A stretch of 64,000 bases of DNA. Source: Streptococcus sanguinis. GTDB lineage: Bacteria > Bacillota > Bacilli > Lactobacillales > Streptococcaceae. Shown here in pieces: positions 51,425 to 61,283 of the stretch. Location of the stretch: positions 906,379-970,378 of the forward strand of contig NZ_JAKUVC010000002.1 of NCBI RefSeq assembly GCF_026781265.1, read 5' to 3'. A model generated the notes under the pieces. That model was not told the DNA's origin, did not search any database, and saw nothing but the letters and a program-made list of their open reading frames with translations. The translations under genes and the position numbers were made by a program. The number at the start of each line of letters is the position of its first letter. Position 1 is the stretch's first letter.

Positions 51425-52195
51425 TTAATATTTCCTGAATCTCTGGTAGCGATTTTCCAGTAACTGCTCCAAGGGTAGCTGAGACAGACTATTCAACTCA
51501 GTTGCGATTTCTTCTTTTACTTCAGCCAGTAATTCATGGTTGTTAAAGCCTCTTTCAGGAATAACCTTATCCACCACTTCCATCTGCAAGAGCTCGTGTG
51601 AAGTAATTTTCATCAGCTCTGCCGCTTCCATAGCGCGGCTGCCGTCTTTCCAGAGGATAGAAGCAAAGCCTTCTGGACTGAGAACTGCATACATAGAGTT
51701 TTCCAGCATCCAGACCTTGTCTGCTACAGCTAAAGCCAAAGCCCCACCAGAGCCACCTTCACCAATGATGATGGCAATAATCGGTACTTTGAGATTGCTC
51801 ATTTCCATCAAGTTACGGGCAATGGCTTCCCCTTGACCGCGCTCCTCAGCACCGACACCAGGGTAGGCACCAGCCGTATTGATGAAAGTTACCACAGGAC
51901 GGCCAAATTTTTCCGCCTGCTTCATGAAGCGCAGGGCCTTACGGTAGCCTTCCGGATGTGGCTGTCCAAAGTTTCGGCGCAGATTGTCCTGCAAATTGCG
52001 GCCTTTTTGAATACCGACCACCGTTACAGGCTGACCGTTTAGCGTCCCAATACCGCCTATCACTGCACCGTCATCTCGAAAAGAGCGATCTCCATGCAGC
52101 TCGACGAAGTTATCAAAAATTCCTTGTGCAAAATCCAGCGCAGTCAAACGAGCCTGATCACGCGCTTCTTTAATAATCCGAGTGATTTTTGTCAT
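51425..52195 (-). CDS. accA: Acetyl-CoA carboxylase carboxyltransferase subunit alpha
   Basis: Transfers CO2 from carboxybiotin to acetyl-CoA together with AccD; 256 residues, the shorter Gram-positive form. Family motifs are [19 protein letters not shown] near residue 33, [23 protein letters not shown] near residue 103, and [23 protein letters not shown]. It overlaps accD by 4 bases (ATGA) and ends the operon. Confidence 0.94.
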   Translation of the reverse strand: MTKITRIIKEARDQARLTALDFAQGIFDNFVELHGDRSFRDDGAVIGGIGTLNGQPVTVVGIQKGRNLQDNLRRNFGQPHPEGYRKALRFMKQAEKFGRPVVTFINTAGAYPGVGAEERGQGEAIARNLMEMSNLKVPIIAIIIGEGGSGGALALAVADKVWMLENSMYAVLSPEGFASILWKDGSRAMEAAELMKITSHELLQMEVVDKVIPERGFNNHELLAEVKEEIATELNSLSQLPLEQLLENRYQRFRKY

Positions 52196-53055
52196 GCTTG
52201 ACCTCCATGGAATGCTAATAAGGTAGCAAGTGTATCTCTCATGTCACCACGCTTGACGATAGCATCCACAAAACCATGCTCCATGAGAAATTCAGCCTTT
52301 TGAAAATCATCTGGCAGCTTCTCACGAACTGTGGACTCAATAACCCGACGCCCGGCAAACCCAACAAGAGCCTGAGTTTCAGCCAGAATAATATCGCCCT
52401 CCATAGCAAAAGAGGCTGTGACACCACCAGTTGTCGGATCTGTCAAGACAGTCAAATAGAAGAGGCCTGCAGCAGAGTGCCGCTGAACAGCCGCAGAGAC
52501 CTTAGCCATCTGCATCAAGCTCATAATGCCCTCCTGCATGCGAGCACCGCCAGAAGCCGTAAACAGCACTACTGGCAATTTATGCTCTGTCGCATACTCA
52601 AAGAGACGGGTAATCTTTTCACCCACAACTGTCCCCATAGAAGCCATGATAAAGTTTGAATCCATGATTCCAAGAGCCGTTTTATGCCCCTTGATGCTAG
52701 CCGTCCCAGTCAGAACCGCCTCATCTAAGCCTGTCTTCTCTCGGGTAAGAGCCAATTTTTCTTGATAATTAGGGAAGTTTAGAGGATCCTTGGTTTCAAT
52801 TCCAATGAACATCTCCTCAAAACTATTCTCATCTACGGTTAGGTTTAAGCGCTCATGAGCAGAAATACGGAAATTATAGCCACAGTTAGGGCACACACTG
52901 TCATTTCCAAGATCCTTTTGGTAAATGGTATGCTTACAACCTGGGCATTTCGAAAAGAGTTCGTCTGGTACCTCAGGCTTTGCTTGAGGCTTTTCCCGAC
53001 TCGCTCGATTAGGATTGATACGGATATATTTATCCTTCTTTGAAAACAAAGCCAT
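52192..53055 (-). CDS. accD: Acetyl-CoA carboxylase carboxyltransferase subunit beta
   Basis: Partner of AccA; 287 residues. The N-terminal zinc ribbon has CPGC near residue 38 and CPNC near residue 57. The crotonase-type core shows [20 protein letters not shown] near residue 168 and [13 protein letters not shown]. The gene is separated from accC by about 99 bases, in which I saw no terminator or gene. Confidence 0.94.
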   Translation of the reverse strand: MALFSKKDKYIRINPNRASREKPQAKPEVPDELFSKCPGCKHTIYQKDLGNDSVCPNCGYNFRISAHERLNLTVDENSFEEMFIGIETKDPLNFPNYQEKLALTREKTGLDEAVLTGTASIKGHKTALGIMDSNFIMASMGTVVGEKITRLFEYATEHKLPVVLFTASGGARMQEGIMSLMQMAKVSAAVQRHSAAGLFYLTVLTDPTTGGVTASFAMEGDIILAETQALVGFAGRRVIESTVREKLPDDFQKAEFLMEHGFVDAIVKRGDMRDTLATLLAFHGGQA

Positions 53056-53154
53056 CGTTTACGTCTTCTCCTTTTCAAGATTTTATACTCATGCACATCA
53101 AACAGCAAGAGCCACTGTCTTTCGAGTTTACAGAGCAGCTCTTACATGTCTCAT

Positions 53155-54522
53155 CTATTGTTTCTCTTGATAAGCCGGAAGGAACTTCTCCATGAGAAAG
53201 GCTGTGTCATAATCACCAGCAATTACATTAGGATCTGAGATTAGGTCCAGTTGGAAGCCGCTGTTGGTCACAACACCGTCAATTTCTAATTCATAGAGTG
53301 CACGTTGCATCTTCATCAGAGCATCGAAGCGATTTTCCCCATGAACAATTATCTTCGCAATCATGCTATCGTAGTAAGGGGGGATGGTATAGCCAGGATA
53401 GACGGCTGAATCCACGCGCAGCCCCACTCCACCGCTTGGTAGATAAACATTTGAAATCTTACCAGGACTCGGCGCAAAGTTAAAGGCTGGATTTTCAGCA
53501 TTGATTCGACACTCAATCGCATGCCCTCGGATTTCAACATCATCCTGACTGAAGGACAGCTCTTGACCGTTTGCAATCTTGATTTGCTCTTTTACAATAT
53601 CCACACCAGTAACAAACTCGGTGACTGGATGCTCAACCTGCACCCGAGTGTTCATCTCCATAAAGTAGAATTCACCCTTGGCTTCATCAAGCAGAAACTC
53701 AATCGTTCCGGCATTTTCATAGCCGACAGACTGAGCAGCCCGAACAGCTGCTTCACCAATCTTCTGACGCAGGGTTTTCCCAATCGCCACAGATGGACTT
53801 TCTTCCAGCACTTTCTGATTATTACGCTGCAAAGAGCAATCCCGCTCGCCCAAGTGGATCACATGCCCCTGCTGATCTGCCAGAATCTGCACTTCAATAT
53901 GGCGCGCTGGATAGATTACTCGCTCCATATACATAGCACCATTACCAAAGGCTGCTTTTGCTTCGCTAGAAGCAGACTCAAAGGCCGCTACTAAATCCTC
54001 AGCCTTTTCAACCTTACGAATGCCCTTGCCGCCGCCGCCAGCCGAAGCTTTAAGCATGACTGGATAGCCTATCTTTTCGGCGACTTCCAAGGCTTCTTCA
54101 GAGGTATGAACTTCTCCATCAGAGCCTGGGATAACTGGCACTTCAGCCTTAATCATCTGAGCTCGGGCATTAATCTTGTCCCCCATCAGGTCCATGACAG
54201 CACCAGAAGGACCAATAAACTTAATGCCGACTTCTTCGCACATGGTCGCAAATTTGGAGTTTTCACTCAAAAAACCAAAACCAGGATGAATGGCTTCTGC
54301 ACCTGTCAGAACAGCGGCAGACAGGACTGCGTTCATATTCAGATAAGAATCTGTAGACTTGGCTGGACCGATGCAGACGGCCTCATCAGCCAGTAAGGTA
54401 TGGAGTGCTTCCTTGTCAGCCGTTGAATAAACAGCTACCGTATCAATTCCCAATTCGCGGGCTGCACGGATAATTCTGACCGCAATTTCCCCACGGTTAG
54501 CAATTAAAATTTTACGAAACAT
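53155..54522 (-). CDS. accC: Acetyl-CoA carboxylase biotin carboxylase subunit
   Basis: Carboxylates the biotin on AccB using ATP and bicarbonate; 455 residues. It has ILIANRGEIAVRIIRA at the N-terminus, the ATP-grasp loop KASAGGGGKGIRKV near residue 159, GERDCSLQRNNQKVLEESP near residue 234, and EMNTRVQVEHPVTE near residue 288, which holds catalytic residues. It follows fabZ after 18 bases. Confidence 0.95.
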   Translation of the reverse strand: MFRKILIANRGEIAVRIIRAARELGIDTVAVYSTADKEALHTLLADEAVCIGPAKSTDSYLNMNAVLSAAVLTGAEAIHPGFGFLSENSKFATMCEEVGIKFIGPSGAVMDLMGDKINARAQMIKAEVPVIPGSDGEVHTSEEALEVAEKIGYPVMLKASAGGGGKGIRKVEKAEDLVAAFESASSEAKAAFGNGAMYMERVIYPARHIEVQILADQQGHVIHLGERDCSLQRNNQKVLEESPSVAIGKTLRQKIGEAAVRAAQSVGYENAGTIEFLLDEAKGEFYFMEMNTRVQVEHPVTEFVTGVDIVKEQIKIANGQELSFSQDDVEIRGHAIECRINAENPAFNFAPSPGKISNVYLPSGGVGLRVDSAVYPGYTIPPYYDSMIAKIIVHGENRFDALMKMQRALYELEIDGVVTNSGFQLDLISDPNVIAGDYDTAFLMEKFLPAYQEKQ

Positions 54523-54540
54523 GGTGAAAGCTCCTTTTAT

Positions 54541-54963
54541 CTACTGGCCAATCGCAAAGGTCAGAGTACCGCTGGCTGCAAGTTTTCCATCAACTTCCGC
54601 TTTCGCCTCTACAACCGCAATCGTTCCACGGCGCTTGACAAACTTAGCTGTCATAATCAGTTGATCACCTGGTACAACTTGCTTCTTGAACTTAACCTTG
54701 TCCATGCCAGCATAGAAGACCAGTTTGCCCTTATTTTCTTCTTTAGACAATTCCAGTACGCCGGCTGTTTGAGCCAGAGCTTCCATAATCAAAACACCTG
54801 GCATGACAGGGTATTGAGGGAAATGTCCTTTAAAGAATGGCTCATTGACTGTAACATTTTTCAAAGCGACAATCTCATCTTTACTAACTTCCAAAACGCG
54901 ATCTACCAAAAGCATTGGGTAGCGGTGCGGAAGTGCTTCTTTTATTGCATTAATATCAATCAT
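54541..54963 (-). CDS. fabZ: 3-hydroxyacyl-ACP dehydratase
   Basis: Removes water from 3-hydroxyacyl-ACP; 140 residues with the hot-dog fold. Catalytic His is in [18 protein letters not shown] near residue 48 and Glu in [11 protein letters not shown] near residue 62. Streptococci have no FabA; unsaturated chains are made by FabM acting on FabZ product. It overlaps accB by 4 bases. Confidence 0.95.
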   Translation of the reverse strand: MIDINAIKEALPHRYPMLLVDRVLEVSKDEIVALKNVTVNEPFFKGHFPQYPVMPGVLIMEALAQTAGVLELSKEENKGKLVFYAGMDKVKFKKQVVPGDQLIMTAKFVKRRGTIAVVEAKAEVDGKLAASGTLTFAIGQ

Positions 54964-55379
54964 TTGATGCGTACCAGCCCTTTCCCAAATTCAACCATTT
55001 CTTCATTCTGAACCAGAATTTCTGTAACCAGACCATCTTTAGGTGCTGGAACTTCATTCATGACCTTCATCGCTTCAATAATCATCAGGGTTTGACCTTT
55101 TTTAACTTGGTCTCCAACAGATACAAACGGCGGCTTGTCTGGACCAGCTGCTAAGTAAGCCACACCAACCAAAGGACTTTCCACAACATCACCTTCAGCA
55201 GCAGGTGCACTCGCAGCCTGCAAAGGTGCAGCAATTGGAGCTGAACTTGCTGTTGGAACTGCAGCCTGACCTTCATTCTTACTAAAAGTCAGCTCATCGC
55301 TCTGATTTTTGTAAGAAAACTCACGCAGACTAGACTGGTCAAACTGCGCCATTAAATCTTTAATTTCGTTGATATTCAT
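54960..55379 (-). CDS. accB: Biotin carboxyl carrier protein of acetyl-CoA carboxylase
   Basis: Carries biotin between AccC and AccAD; 139 residues. An N-terminal segment ([17 protein letters not shown]) is followed by an Ala/Pro-rich linker (about 38-62) and the C-terminal biotinyl domain with the biotinylated Lys in [13 protein letters not shown] near residue 105. It follows fabF after 6 bases. Confidence 0.95.
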   Translation of the reverse strand: MNINEIKDLMAQFDQSSLREFSYKNQSDELTFSKNEGQAAVPTASSAPIAAPLQAASAPAAEGDVVESPLVGVAYLAAGPDKPPFVSVGDQVKKGQTLMIIEAMKVMNEVPAPKDGLVTEILVQNEEMVEFGKGLVRIK

Positions 55380-55385
55380 AGGTTT

Positions 55386-56618
55386 TTAAGCCTCCCAGCG
55401 TTTAAAGGCAAGAACGGCATTGTGGCCACCAAAGCCAAATGTATTGGAAATCGCATAGGGGATTTCCTGTTCCTTACCTTGACCGTAAATAACGTTGGCC
55501 TCAATATAGTCTGGCAGCTCTGTTGTACCAGCTGTTTTTGGCACATAGCTATGACGCATTGCTTCAATCGTCGCAATAGCCTCAACTGCGCCCGCCGCTC
55601 CGAGCAGGTGTCCTGTAAAGGATTTAGTTGAAGACACCGCTACATCTTTACCAAAGACAGAAACAATGGCTCCGCTTTCGCCTTTTTCGTTAGCAGGGGT
55701 TGATGTACCGTGAGCATTGACATAAGCCACATCTTTTGGCTCAATTTCAGCTTCTTCAACCGCTTGTTTGATCGCCTTGATAGCGCCCAAACCTTCTGGA
55801 TGCGGAGAAGTCATATGGTAAGCGTCACAAGTATGACCGTATCCTACTACCTCAGCCAAGATAGTAGCTCCGCGTTTCTCAGCATGTTCCAAACTTTCCA
55901 GAACCAGCATACCAGAACCTTCACCCATGACAAAACCATTGCGGTCCTTGTCAAAAGGAATAGAAGCGCGCTTAGGATCTTCTGTGGTAGAAAGAGCAGT
56001 CAGGGCTTGGAAACCAGCAATCGCAAATGGTGTAATAGAAGCTTCTGAACCACCAACCAGCATCACATCTTGATAACCGAACTTAATTGAGCGGAAAGCT
56101 TCACCAATCGCATCGTTTGCTGAGGCACAGGCCGTATTGACAGACTTACAGATACCATTGGCTCCAAAGCGCATAGCCACATTTCCTGCCCCCATATTTG
56201 GCAGGGCTTTTGGCAAGGTCAAAGGTTTGATACGTTTAGGACCTTTTTCATGCAAGCGGACAACCTGCTCTTCGATTTCCTGAATCCCACCGATACCTGA
56301 AGCAACAATAACACCAAAGCGATCCTTATCCAGCGTATCTACATCTAAGTGAGCATTATTCACCGCTTCTTGAGAGGCATAAAGCGCATAAAGAGTGTAA
56401 TTATCATAACGGTTGGTATCCTTTTTGACAAAATATTTATCAAATGGAAAATCCTGAATTTCCGCCGCATTGTGAACACTGTATTCACTATGATCAAATT
56501 TAGTAATTGGACCGATTCCAATATTGCCTTCTTTTAAATTATTCCAGAATTCTTCTGGAGTATTCCCGATAGGTGAAGTTAAACCATATCCTGTTACAAC
56601 AACTCGATTAAGTTTCAT
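55386..56618 (-). CDS. fabF: 3-oxoacyl-ACP synthase II
   Basis: Elongating condensing enzyme of 410 residues. The active-site Cys is in VNTACASANDAIG near residue 163, with the two His in NAHGTSTPANEKGE near residue 303 and TKSFTGHLLGAAGAVE near residue 339. It lies between fabG and accB; the 64-base gap to fabG shows no terminator. Confidence 0.95.
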   Translation of the reverse strand: MKLNRVVVTGYGLTSPIGNTPEEFWNNLKEGNIGIGPITKFDHSEYSVHNAAEIQDFPFDKYFVKKDTNRYDNYTLYALYASQEAVNNAHLDVDTLDKDRFGVIVASGIGGIQEIEEQVVRLHEKGPKRIKPLTLPKALPNMGAGNVAMRFGANGICKSVNTACASANDAIGEAFRSIKFGYQDVMLVGGSEASITPFAIAGFQALTALSTTEDPKRASIPFDKDRNGFVMGEGSGMLVLESLEHAEKRGATILAEVVGYGHTCDAYHMTSPHPEGLGAIKAIKQAVEEAEIEPKDVAYVNAHGTSTPANEKGESGAIVSVFGKDVAVSSTKSFTGHLLGAAGAVEAIATIEAMRHSYVPKTAGTTELPDYIEANVIYGQGKEQEIPYAISNTFGFGGHNAVLAFKRWEA

Positions 56619-56682
56619 ATTGAGCTCCTTTATTTAGATGAATCAACTGATTTTCTACTCGTTAATATTCAAAAATTGTGAC

Positions 56683-57417
56683 TTACTGCATAGTAAAGCC
56701 GCCATCAATCGTGATGACTTGACCCGTCAGATATTCTTGACCTGCCAAGAAGAGAGCAACATCCGCAACTTCTTCTGGAGTGCCAAAACGCTTCATTGGA
56801 ATGAGTGCCAGAGACGCCGCCTTTACTTTTTCTGGAAGTACATCTGTCATATCAGATGCGATAAAGCCAGGGGCAATACAGTTGACACGGATATTACGCG
56901 CTGCCACTTCACGGGCTACTGACTTAGAAAAACCAATCAGACCGGACTTGGAAGCTGCATAGTTTGCCTGACCGATATTTCCAGCCAAACCAACGACACT
57001 CGATAGGTTGATAATAGCACCCTGACGAGCTTTTGTCATCGGTTTCAGGACTGATTGTGTCATATTGAATGTTCCAGTCAAGTTCACTTTCAGCACCTGC
57101 TCAAAATCTTCTTCCGTCATTTTCAGCATCAGCTTATCACGTGTAATACCAGCGTTATTGACCAATACATCCACAGACCCCAGAGCCACAACAGCTTCTT
57201 CCACTATCCGCTGAGCATCCGCAGCTTTAGACACATCCCCAATAACAGCTACGACTTTACCAGAATAGCCGGCAAATTCAGCCAAAATATCATCAGAAAT
57301 CCCGCTTAGTCCGTTTAAGATAACATTGGCTCCGACACTGGCAAATTTATGCGCAATTGCCAGCCCAATCCCACGAGCGGACCCTGTAATTAACACATTC
57401 TTGTTTTGTAATTCCAT
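56683..57417 (-). CDS. fabG: 3-oxoacyl-ACP reductase
   Basis: NADPH-dependent reduction of 3-oxoacyl-ACP; 244 residues, short-chain dehydrogenase fold. The cofactor motif is ITGSARGIGLAIA near residues 10-22, NNAGITRDKLMLKM lies near residue 87, and the catalytic Ser/Tyr/Lys are in NLSSVVGLAGNIGQANYAASKSG cut by residues 135-158. It follows fabD after 12 bases. Confidence 0.95.
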   Translation of the reverse strand: MELQNKNVLITGSARGIGLAIAHKFASVGANVILNGLSGISDDILAEFAGYSGKVVAVIGDVSKAADAQRIVEEAVVALGSVDVLVNNAGITRDKLMLKMTEEDFEQVLKVNLTGTFNMTQSVLKPMTKARQGAIINLSSVVGLAGNIGQANYAASKSGLIGFSKSVAREVAARNIRVNCIAPGFIASDMTDVLPEKVKAASLALIPMKRFGTPEEVADVALFLAGQEYLTGQVITIDGGFTMQ

Positions 57418-57429
57418 GATGATTCCTCA

Positions 57430-58350
57430 TTATTTTTCTAGAAGAGAATTCAAACTTTCTACATCTTCAACTTGGCGTACATCCGCAGATTTATCAATTT
57501 TCCTAATAAAACCAGACAGAACTTTGCCAGGACCAATTTCGACAAACTCAGTCACACCAGCTTCCTGCATTTTAGCAATGCTGTCATAAAAGCGCACTGG
57601 CTCCATTACCTGACGAGTCAAAAGCTCTCTGACTCTCTCTTTTTCCATCACAGTTGCTTCTGTATTTCCGACTAATGGCCGTACAAAATCTGAAAACTCA
57701 ACTGTTTCCAAGACTTCTGCCAATCGTTGGCTGGCTGGCTTTAAAAGCGCCGTATGGAAAGGTCCGGATACATTGAGCGGGATTAAGCGCTTGACACCGG
57801 CATCTTTCAAAAGCTCCACAGCTTTATCTACCGCTGCGACTTCTCCACCAATAACAATCTGACTAGGCGTATTATAGTTAGCTGGTGAGACTACACCAAT
57901 AGCGCTTGCTTCTTGACAGACCTCTTCAATGAGAGAAACCTCAGCATTTAAAACTGCGACCATTTTCCCAGAGCCAGCTGGAGCTGCCTCTTCCATGAAG
58001 CTACCCCGCTTAGCAACCAAGGCCACCACCGTCTTAAAATCAAGAGCGCCAGCAGCTACCAAAGCAGAATATTCTCCAAGCGAGAGACCAGCTACCATAT
58101 CAGGTTCTATTCCCTTATCAGCCAAGATCCGATAAATAGCTACTGAAGTCGTTAAAATAGCCGGTTGCGTGTAGCGAGTTTGATTGAGCTTTTCTTCATC
58201 TTGATCAATCAAAGCTCGGACATCATAGCCTAGAACTTGGCTAGCCTCATCAAAAGTTAACCTCACAAGCTCATACTGATCATAAAGCTCGCGCCCCATT
58301 CCTAGGTACTGCGCTCCCTGACCGGCAAAGAGAAAGGCTCTTTTAGTCAT
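57430..58350 (-). CDS. fabD: Malonyl-CoA:ACP transacylase
   Basis: Loads malonyl groups onto ACP; 306 residues. AFLFAGQGAQYLGMG is near the N-terminus; the nucleophile Ser is in VAGLSLGEYSALVAAGAL near residue 91; the catalytic His is in VSGPFHTALLKPA near residue 199. It overlaps fabK by 8 bases. Confidence 0.95.
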   Translation of the reverse strand: MTKRAFLFAGQGAQYLGMGRELYDQYELVRLTFDEASQVLGYDVRALIDQDEEKLNQTRYTQPAILTTSVAIYRILADKGIEPDMVAGLSLGEYSALVAAGALDFKTVVALVAKRGSFMEEAAPAGSGKMVAVLNAEVSLIEEVCQEASAIGVVSPANYNTPSQIVIGGEVAAVDKAVELLKDAGVKRLIPLNVSGPFHTALLKPASQRLAEVLETVEFSDFVRPLVGNTEATVMEKERVRELLTRQVMEPVRFYDSIAKMQEAGVTEFVEIGPGKVLSGFIRKIDKSADVRQVEDVESLNSLLEK

Positions 58351-59317
58351 TTCTAGTTACTCCTGCCCAACGTTTTGCTTCCTGCTGAATCTTCTCAGCA
58401 GCACCATAGTAGATATCTTTGAGAATTTCTTCGACTGTTTCTTCCTTACTGATTAAACCAGCAATTTGACCAGACATGACGGAACCATTTTCCACATCTC
58501 CGCGAACAACCGCATTAGCCAAAGCACCAGCACCCAGATTTTCAAAAACAGTCAAATCTGGATTTTCTTGCTTGAAGGCTTCTTTTTCTGCCTTTTCGAA
58601 ATCACGCGTCAGCTTATTCTTAATAGCACGAACCGCATGACCAAAATGCTGGGCAGAGATAGTTGTATCAATATCGCGAGCCTTCAAAATCATGTTCTTA
58701 TAGTTTTGATGGGCATTGGATTCCTTAGCAACAACAAAGCGAGTTCCGACCTGAACAGCCTCCGCTCCCAGCATAAAGCCAGCCGCAGCCCCAGAACCGT
58801 CCGCAATACCACCTGCAGCAATAACCGGAATGCTGACTGCTTCTGCAACCTGACGAACCAAGGACATGGTAGTCAATTTTCCGATGTGACCACCGGCTTC
58901 CATACCTTCTGCGATGACTGCATCCGCACCGATTTTTTCCATTCGCTTAGCCAAAGCCACACTTGGCACAACAGGGATAACTGTAATCCCCGCTTCATGG
59001 AAACGAGCCATGTGCTTGCTTGGATTACCCGCACCAGTTGTTACTACTTTTACTCCCTCTTCAATGACGAGATCCACAATGTCGTCTGCAAAAGGAGAAA
59101 GGAGCATGATGTTAACTCCAAAAGGACGGTCCGTCAAAGACTTAATCTTGTCAATATTAGCCTTTACCACTTCCTTGGGTGCATTTCCGCCACCGATGAT
59201 ACCAAGACCGCCAGCTTTTGAAACCGCGCCAGCCAAGTCACCGTCAGCAACCCAGGCCATCCCGCCTTGGAAAATAGGATAATCAATATTCAATAATTCT
59301 GTAATACGTGTTTGCAT
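58343..59317 (-). CDS. fabK: Enoyl-ACP reductase II (FMN-dependent)
   Basis: Final reduction of each elongation cycle; 324 residues. It is the FMN TIM-barrel FabK of streptococci, unrelated to FabI. Motifs include YPIFQGGMAWVADGDLAGAVSKAGGLGIIGGG cut across residues 13-44, VITTGAGNPSKH-like region near residue 92, EAGGHIGKLTTM near residue 142, and IAAGGIADGSG near residue 165. A FabT box lies in the 136-base gap upstream. Confidence 0.95.
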   Translation of the reverse strand: MQTRITELLNIDYPIFQGGMAWVADGDLAGAVSKAGGLGIIGGGNAPKEVVKANIDKIKSLTDRPFGVNIMLLSPFADDIVDLVIEEGVKVVTTGAGNPSKHMARFHEAGITVIPVVPSVALAKRMEKIGADAVIAEGMEAGGHIGKLTTMSLVRQVAEAVSIPVIAAGGIADGSGAAAGFMLGAEAVQVGTRFVVAKESNAHQNYKNMILKARDIDTTISAQHFGHAVRAIKNKLTRDFEKAEKEAFKQENPDLTVFENLGAGALANAVVRGDVENGSVMSGQIAGLISKEETVEEILKDIYYGAAEKIQQEAKRWAGVTRND

Positions 59318-59391
59318 AATACCTTCCTTTTATCATTGCTTAAGTAATAGCTTGATCTCAAACTATCACATACTGGATGTATTTTCTTTAC

Positions 59392-59404
59392 TTTGACAGT
59401 CAAA
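59392..59404. promoter_or_regulatory. FabT box upstream of fabK
   Basis: TTTGA, CAG, TCAAA is a perfect repeat with the 3-base spacer of the FabT site. A weaker copy (CTTGA, TC, TCAAA) lies at 59351-59362. Position between acpP and fabK matches the known second FabT-controlled promoter of streptococcal fab clusters. Confidence 0.65.
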
Positions 59405-59421
59405 CTATTACCTAAACAAGA

Positions 59422-59443
59422 GAGAATATCTTTCGATACTCTC
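59422..59443 (-). other. Stable hairpin between acpP and fabK
   Basis: On the transcript GAGAGTATC pairs with GATATTCTC (nine pairs, one G-U) around a GAAA tetraloop, 10 bases after the acpP stop. No T-tract follows, so it is not a full intrinsic terminator; it may stabilise the upstream acpP message or reduce read-through into fabK. Confidence 0.5.
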
Positions 59444-59453
59444 AGTTACTTGC

Positions 59454-59678
59454 TTATTTAGTTTTTTCTTCTACATAAGCAACCAAATCACCAACTGTGT
59501 TCAAACCTTCTTCAGTTTCGATTTGGATGTCAAATGCATCTTCAATTTCTGAAATCACTTGGAACAAGTCCAATGAATCTGCTTCAAGATCATCGAAAGT
59601 TGACTCAAGAGTAACTTCTGATGGCTCTTTGCCAAGTTCTTCAACGATAATTTCTTGTACTTTTTCAAATACTGCCAT
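59454..59678 (-). CDS. acpP: Acyl carrier protein
   Basis: Carries growing acyl chains on phosphopantetheine; 74 residues, acidic. The attachment Ser is in [14 protein letters not shown] near residue 36 (DSL motif). It lies between fabH and fabK, as in other streptococci. Confidence 0.95.
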   Translation of the reverse strand: MAVFEKVQEIIVEELGKEPSEVTLESTFDDLEADSLDLFQVISEIEDAFDIQIETEEGLNTVGDLVAYVEEKTK

Positions 59679-59733
59679 GGATAGACTCCTTTAAAAATAA
59701 AATATTTTTTATCATGTGTTTCCACTTGATTAA

Positions 59734-60708
59734 CTAAATTGTAACAATAAGCGTGCCCCATGTCAAACCTCCACCGAAACCTGACATCAAAATTATCTGA
59801 TTTCCGTTCAGTTTGATCAGTCCTTGCTCGACACACTCAGATAATAAAATCGGGATGCTAGCTGCACTAGTATTGCCATATTCCATCATGTTGGCCGGAA
59901 GTTTCTCCTGAGCAACACCAAGCTTCTTAGCCATTTTATCCAAAATGCGGATATTGGCCTGATGCAGCAACAGAAAATCCAAATCTTCTGCTGAAAGCTG
60001 ACTGCTTTCAATGGTTTCCTTAATAGAACGAGCAACATCACGAATAGCAAAATCAAAAATAGCTCTACCGTCCATTGTCAGATAAGGCTGATTCTCACCT
60101 TTTTTAGAAAAAGGTGAAGACAAACCGATTTTTCCACAGGTCAAACTCTCTCCGCGAGATCCGTCAGTAAACTGACTTTCTGCCAAAAAATGCTGTTCTG
60201 AAGCACTTTCCAACAGGACACCGCCAGCACCATCTCCAAAGAGAACCGCTGTTGAACGATCCAACCAATCTACAGTCTTAGAGAGCGTCTCACTTCCTAT
60301 GACTAGACCTTTTTGATAACGGCCTGAAGAAATAAATTTTTCCCCAGTAGATATTGCGAAGATAAAGCCACTGCAGGCCGCCGTCAGATCAAAGGCAAAT
60401 GCATTCTTAGCACCGATATTTGCCTGTACTCTAGCAGCTGTTGAAGGCATTAAAGAATCCGGCGTAATGGTGGCAACAATGATAAAATCTAGATCTTGAG
60501 CAGAAATTCCTGACTTTTGCAGCAAATTCTCTGCTACTTTTGTAGCTAAATCACTGGTCGTTTCATCTGACGATAAATGGCGGTTTTTAATCCCAGTTCG
60601 ACTTGAAATCCACTCATCACTGGTATCCATAATCTCGGCTAGATCATCATTGCTGACAACCTGACGGGGAGCATAATGAGCCACCTGGCTAATCTTAGCA
60701 TAGTTCAT
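59734..60708 (-). CDS. fabH: 3-oxoacyl-ACP synthase III
   Basis: Starts fatty-acid synthesis by condensing acetyl-CoA with malonyl-ACP; 324 residues. The active-site Cys is in [14 protein letters not shown] near residue 112, His in [17 protein letters not shown] near residue 249, and Asn in [15 protein letters not shown] near residue 279. Its ATG overlaps the last base of the fabT stop. Confidence 0.95.
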   Translation of the reverse strand: MNYAKISQVAHYAPRQVVSNDDLAEIMDTSDEWISSRTGIKNRHLSSDETTSDLATKVAENLLQKSGISAQDLDFIIVATITPDSLMPSTAARVQANIGAKNAFAFDLTAACSGFIFAISTGEKFISSGRYQKGLVIGSETLSKTVDWLDRSTAVLFGDGAGGVLLESASEQHFLAESQFTDGSRGESLTCGKIGLSSPFSKKGENQPYLTMDGRAIFDFAIRDVARSIKETIESSQLSAEDLDFLLLHQANIRILDKMAKKLGVAQEKLPANMMEYGNTSAASIPILLSECVEQGLIKLNGNQIILMSGFGGGLTWGTLIVTI

Positions 60709-61142
60709 TATTTCAAATCCTCTAGGAAACTATATAAATTTTGCAGGCCCTTTTGCATCACTTGTCTCTCTTCTGGACTCATCCCATCCACTACCTGCAT
60801 GACCATGCGGTTGTGGAATCGCTTGTGAAGACGATACAAAAGCCGCCCATTCTTTGTCAAATTTAGATGCACCACACGACGGTCAACTTCCGACCGACGC
60901 CTCTCAATATAACCCTTACGCTCCAGATTATTCAAACTAGTTGTAACAGTTCCCAAAGTAACCATCAATTCTCGTGATATATCACTTGGAGTAGCATTTG
61001 GGGTTGTGCCGATGACATCTATCGTATGCATTTCCTTAATGGAGACGTCTTTGAAGCGACTGCTTCTTAGGCTCGATTCTTCAATAACCAAGACATTATT
61101 GAAAATAGACGTTAAGTAATCATTTACTAACTGAAAATTCAA
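60708..61142 (-). CDS. fabT: Fatty-acid synthesis repressor (MarR family)
   Basis: Represses the fab genes, with long-chain acyl-ACP as corepressor in related streptococci; 144 residues. The winged helix spans about 40-110 ([20 protein letters not shown] for the [19 protein letters not shown] for the wing). The start codon is TTG with AAGGAGG seven bases upstream. FabT boxes lie at its own promoter and before fabM and fabK. Confidence 0.93.
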   Translation of the reverse strand: MNFQLVNDYLTSIFNNVLVIEESSLRSSRFKDVSIKEMHTIDVIGTTPNATPSDISRELMVTLGTVTTSLNNLERKGYIERRRSEVDRRVVHLNLTKNGRLLYRLHKRFHNRMVMQVVDGMSPEERQVMQKGLQNLYSFLEDLK

Positions 61143-61165
61143 AACCAGACCTCCTTAAGAAAATA

Positions 61166-61180
61166 CTTTGACAATCAAAT
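61166..61180. promoter_or_regulatory. FabT box at the fabT promoter
   Basis: TTTGA, CAA, TCAAA (61167-61179) is a perfect 5+3+5 repeat touching the -10 of the fabT promoter, placed for autorepression. Confidence 0.7.
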
Positions 61181-61207
61181 TTTATCAGATAGAAAAGTAA
61201 TTTGCAA
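61179..61207 (-). promoter_or_regulatory. fabT promoter
   Basis: On the minus strand TTGCAA (61202-61207) and TAAAAT (61179-61184) are 17 bases apart, about 37 bases before the TTG start of fabT. Confidence 0.65.
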
Positions 61208-61223
61208 GCTTTTTTGAAAATTA

Positions 61224-61238
61224 ATTTGATTTTCAAAT
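61224..61238. promoter_or_regulatory. Second FabT box upstream of fabT
   Basis: ATTTGA, TTT, TCAAAT is a perfect 6+3+6 repeat, about 57 bases upstream of the first box. Two boxes could allow cooperative binding. Confidence 0.65.
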
Positions 61239-61283
61239 ATTTTTGTAAACAACTTGCAAAATAAGCAACCTTGAACCAATACA

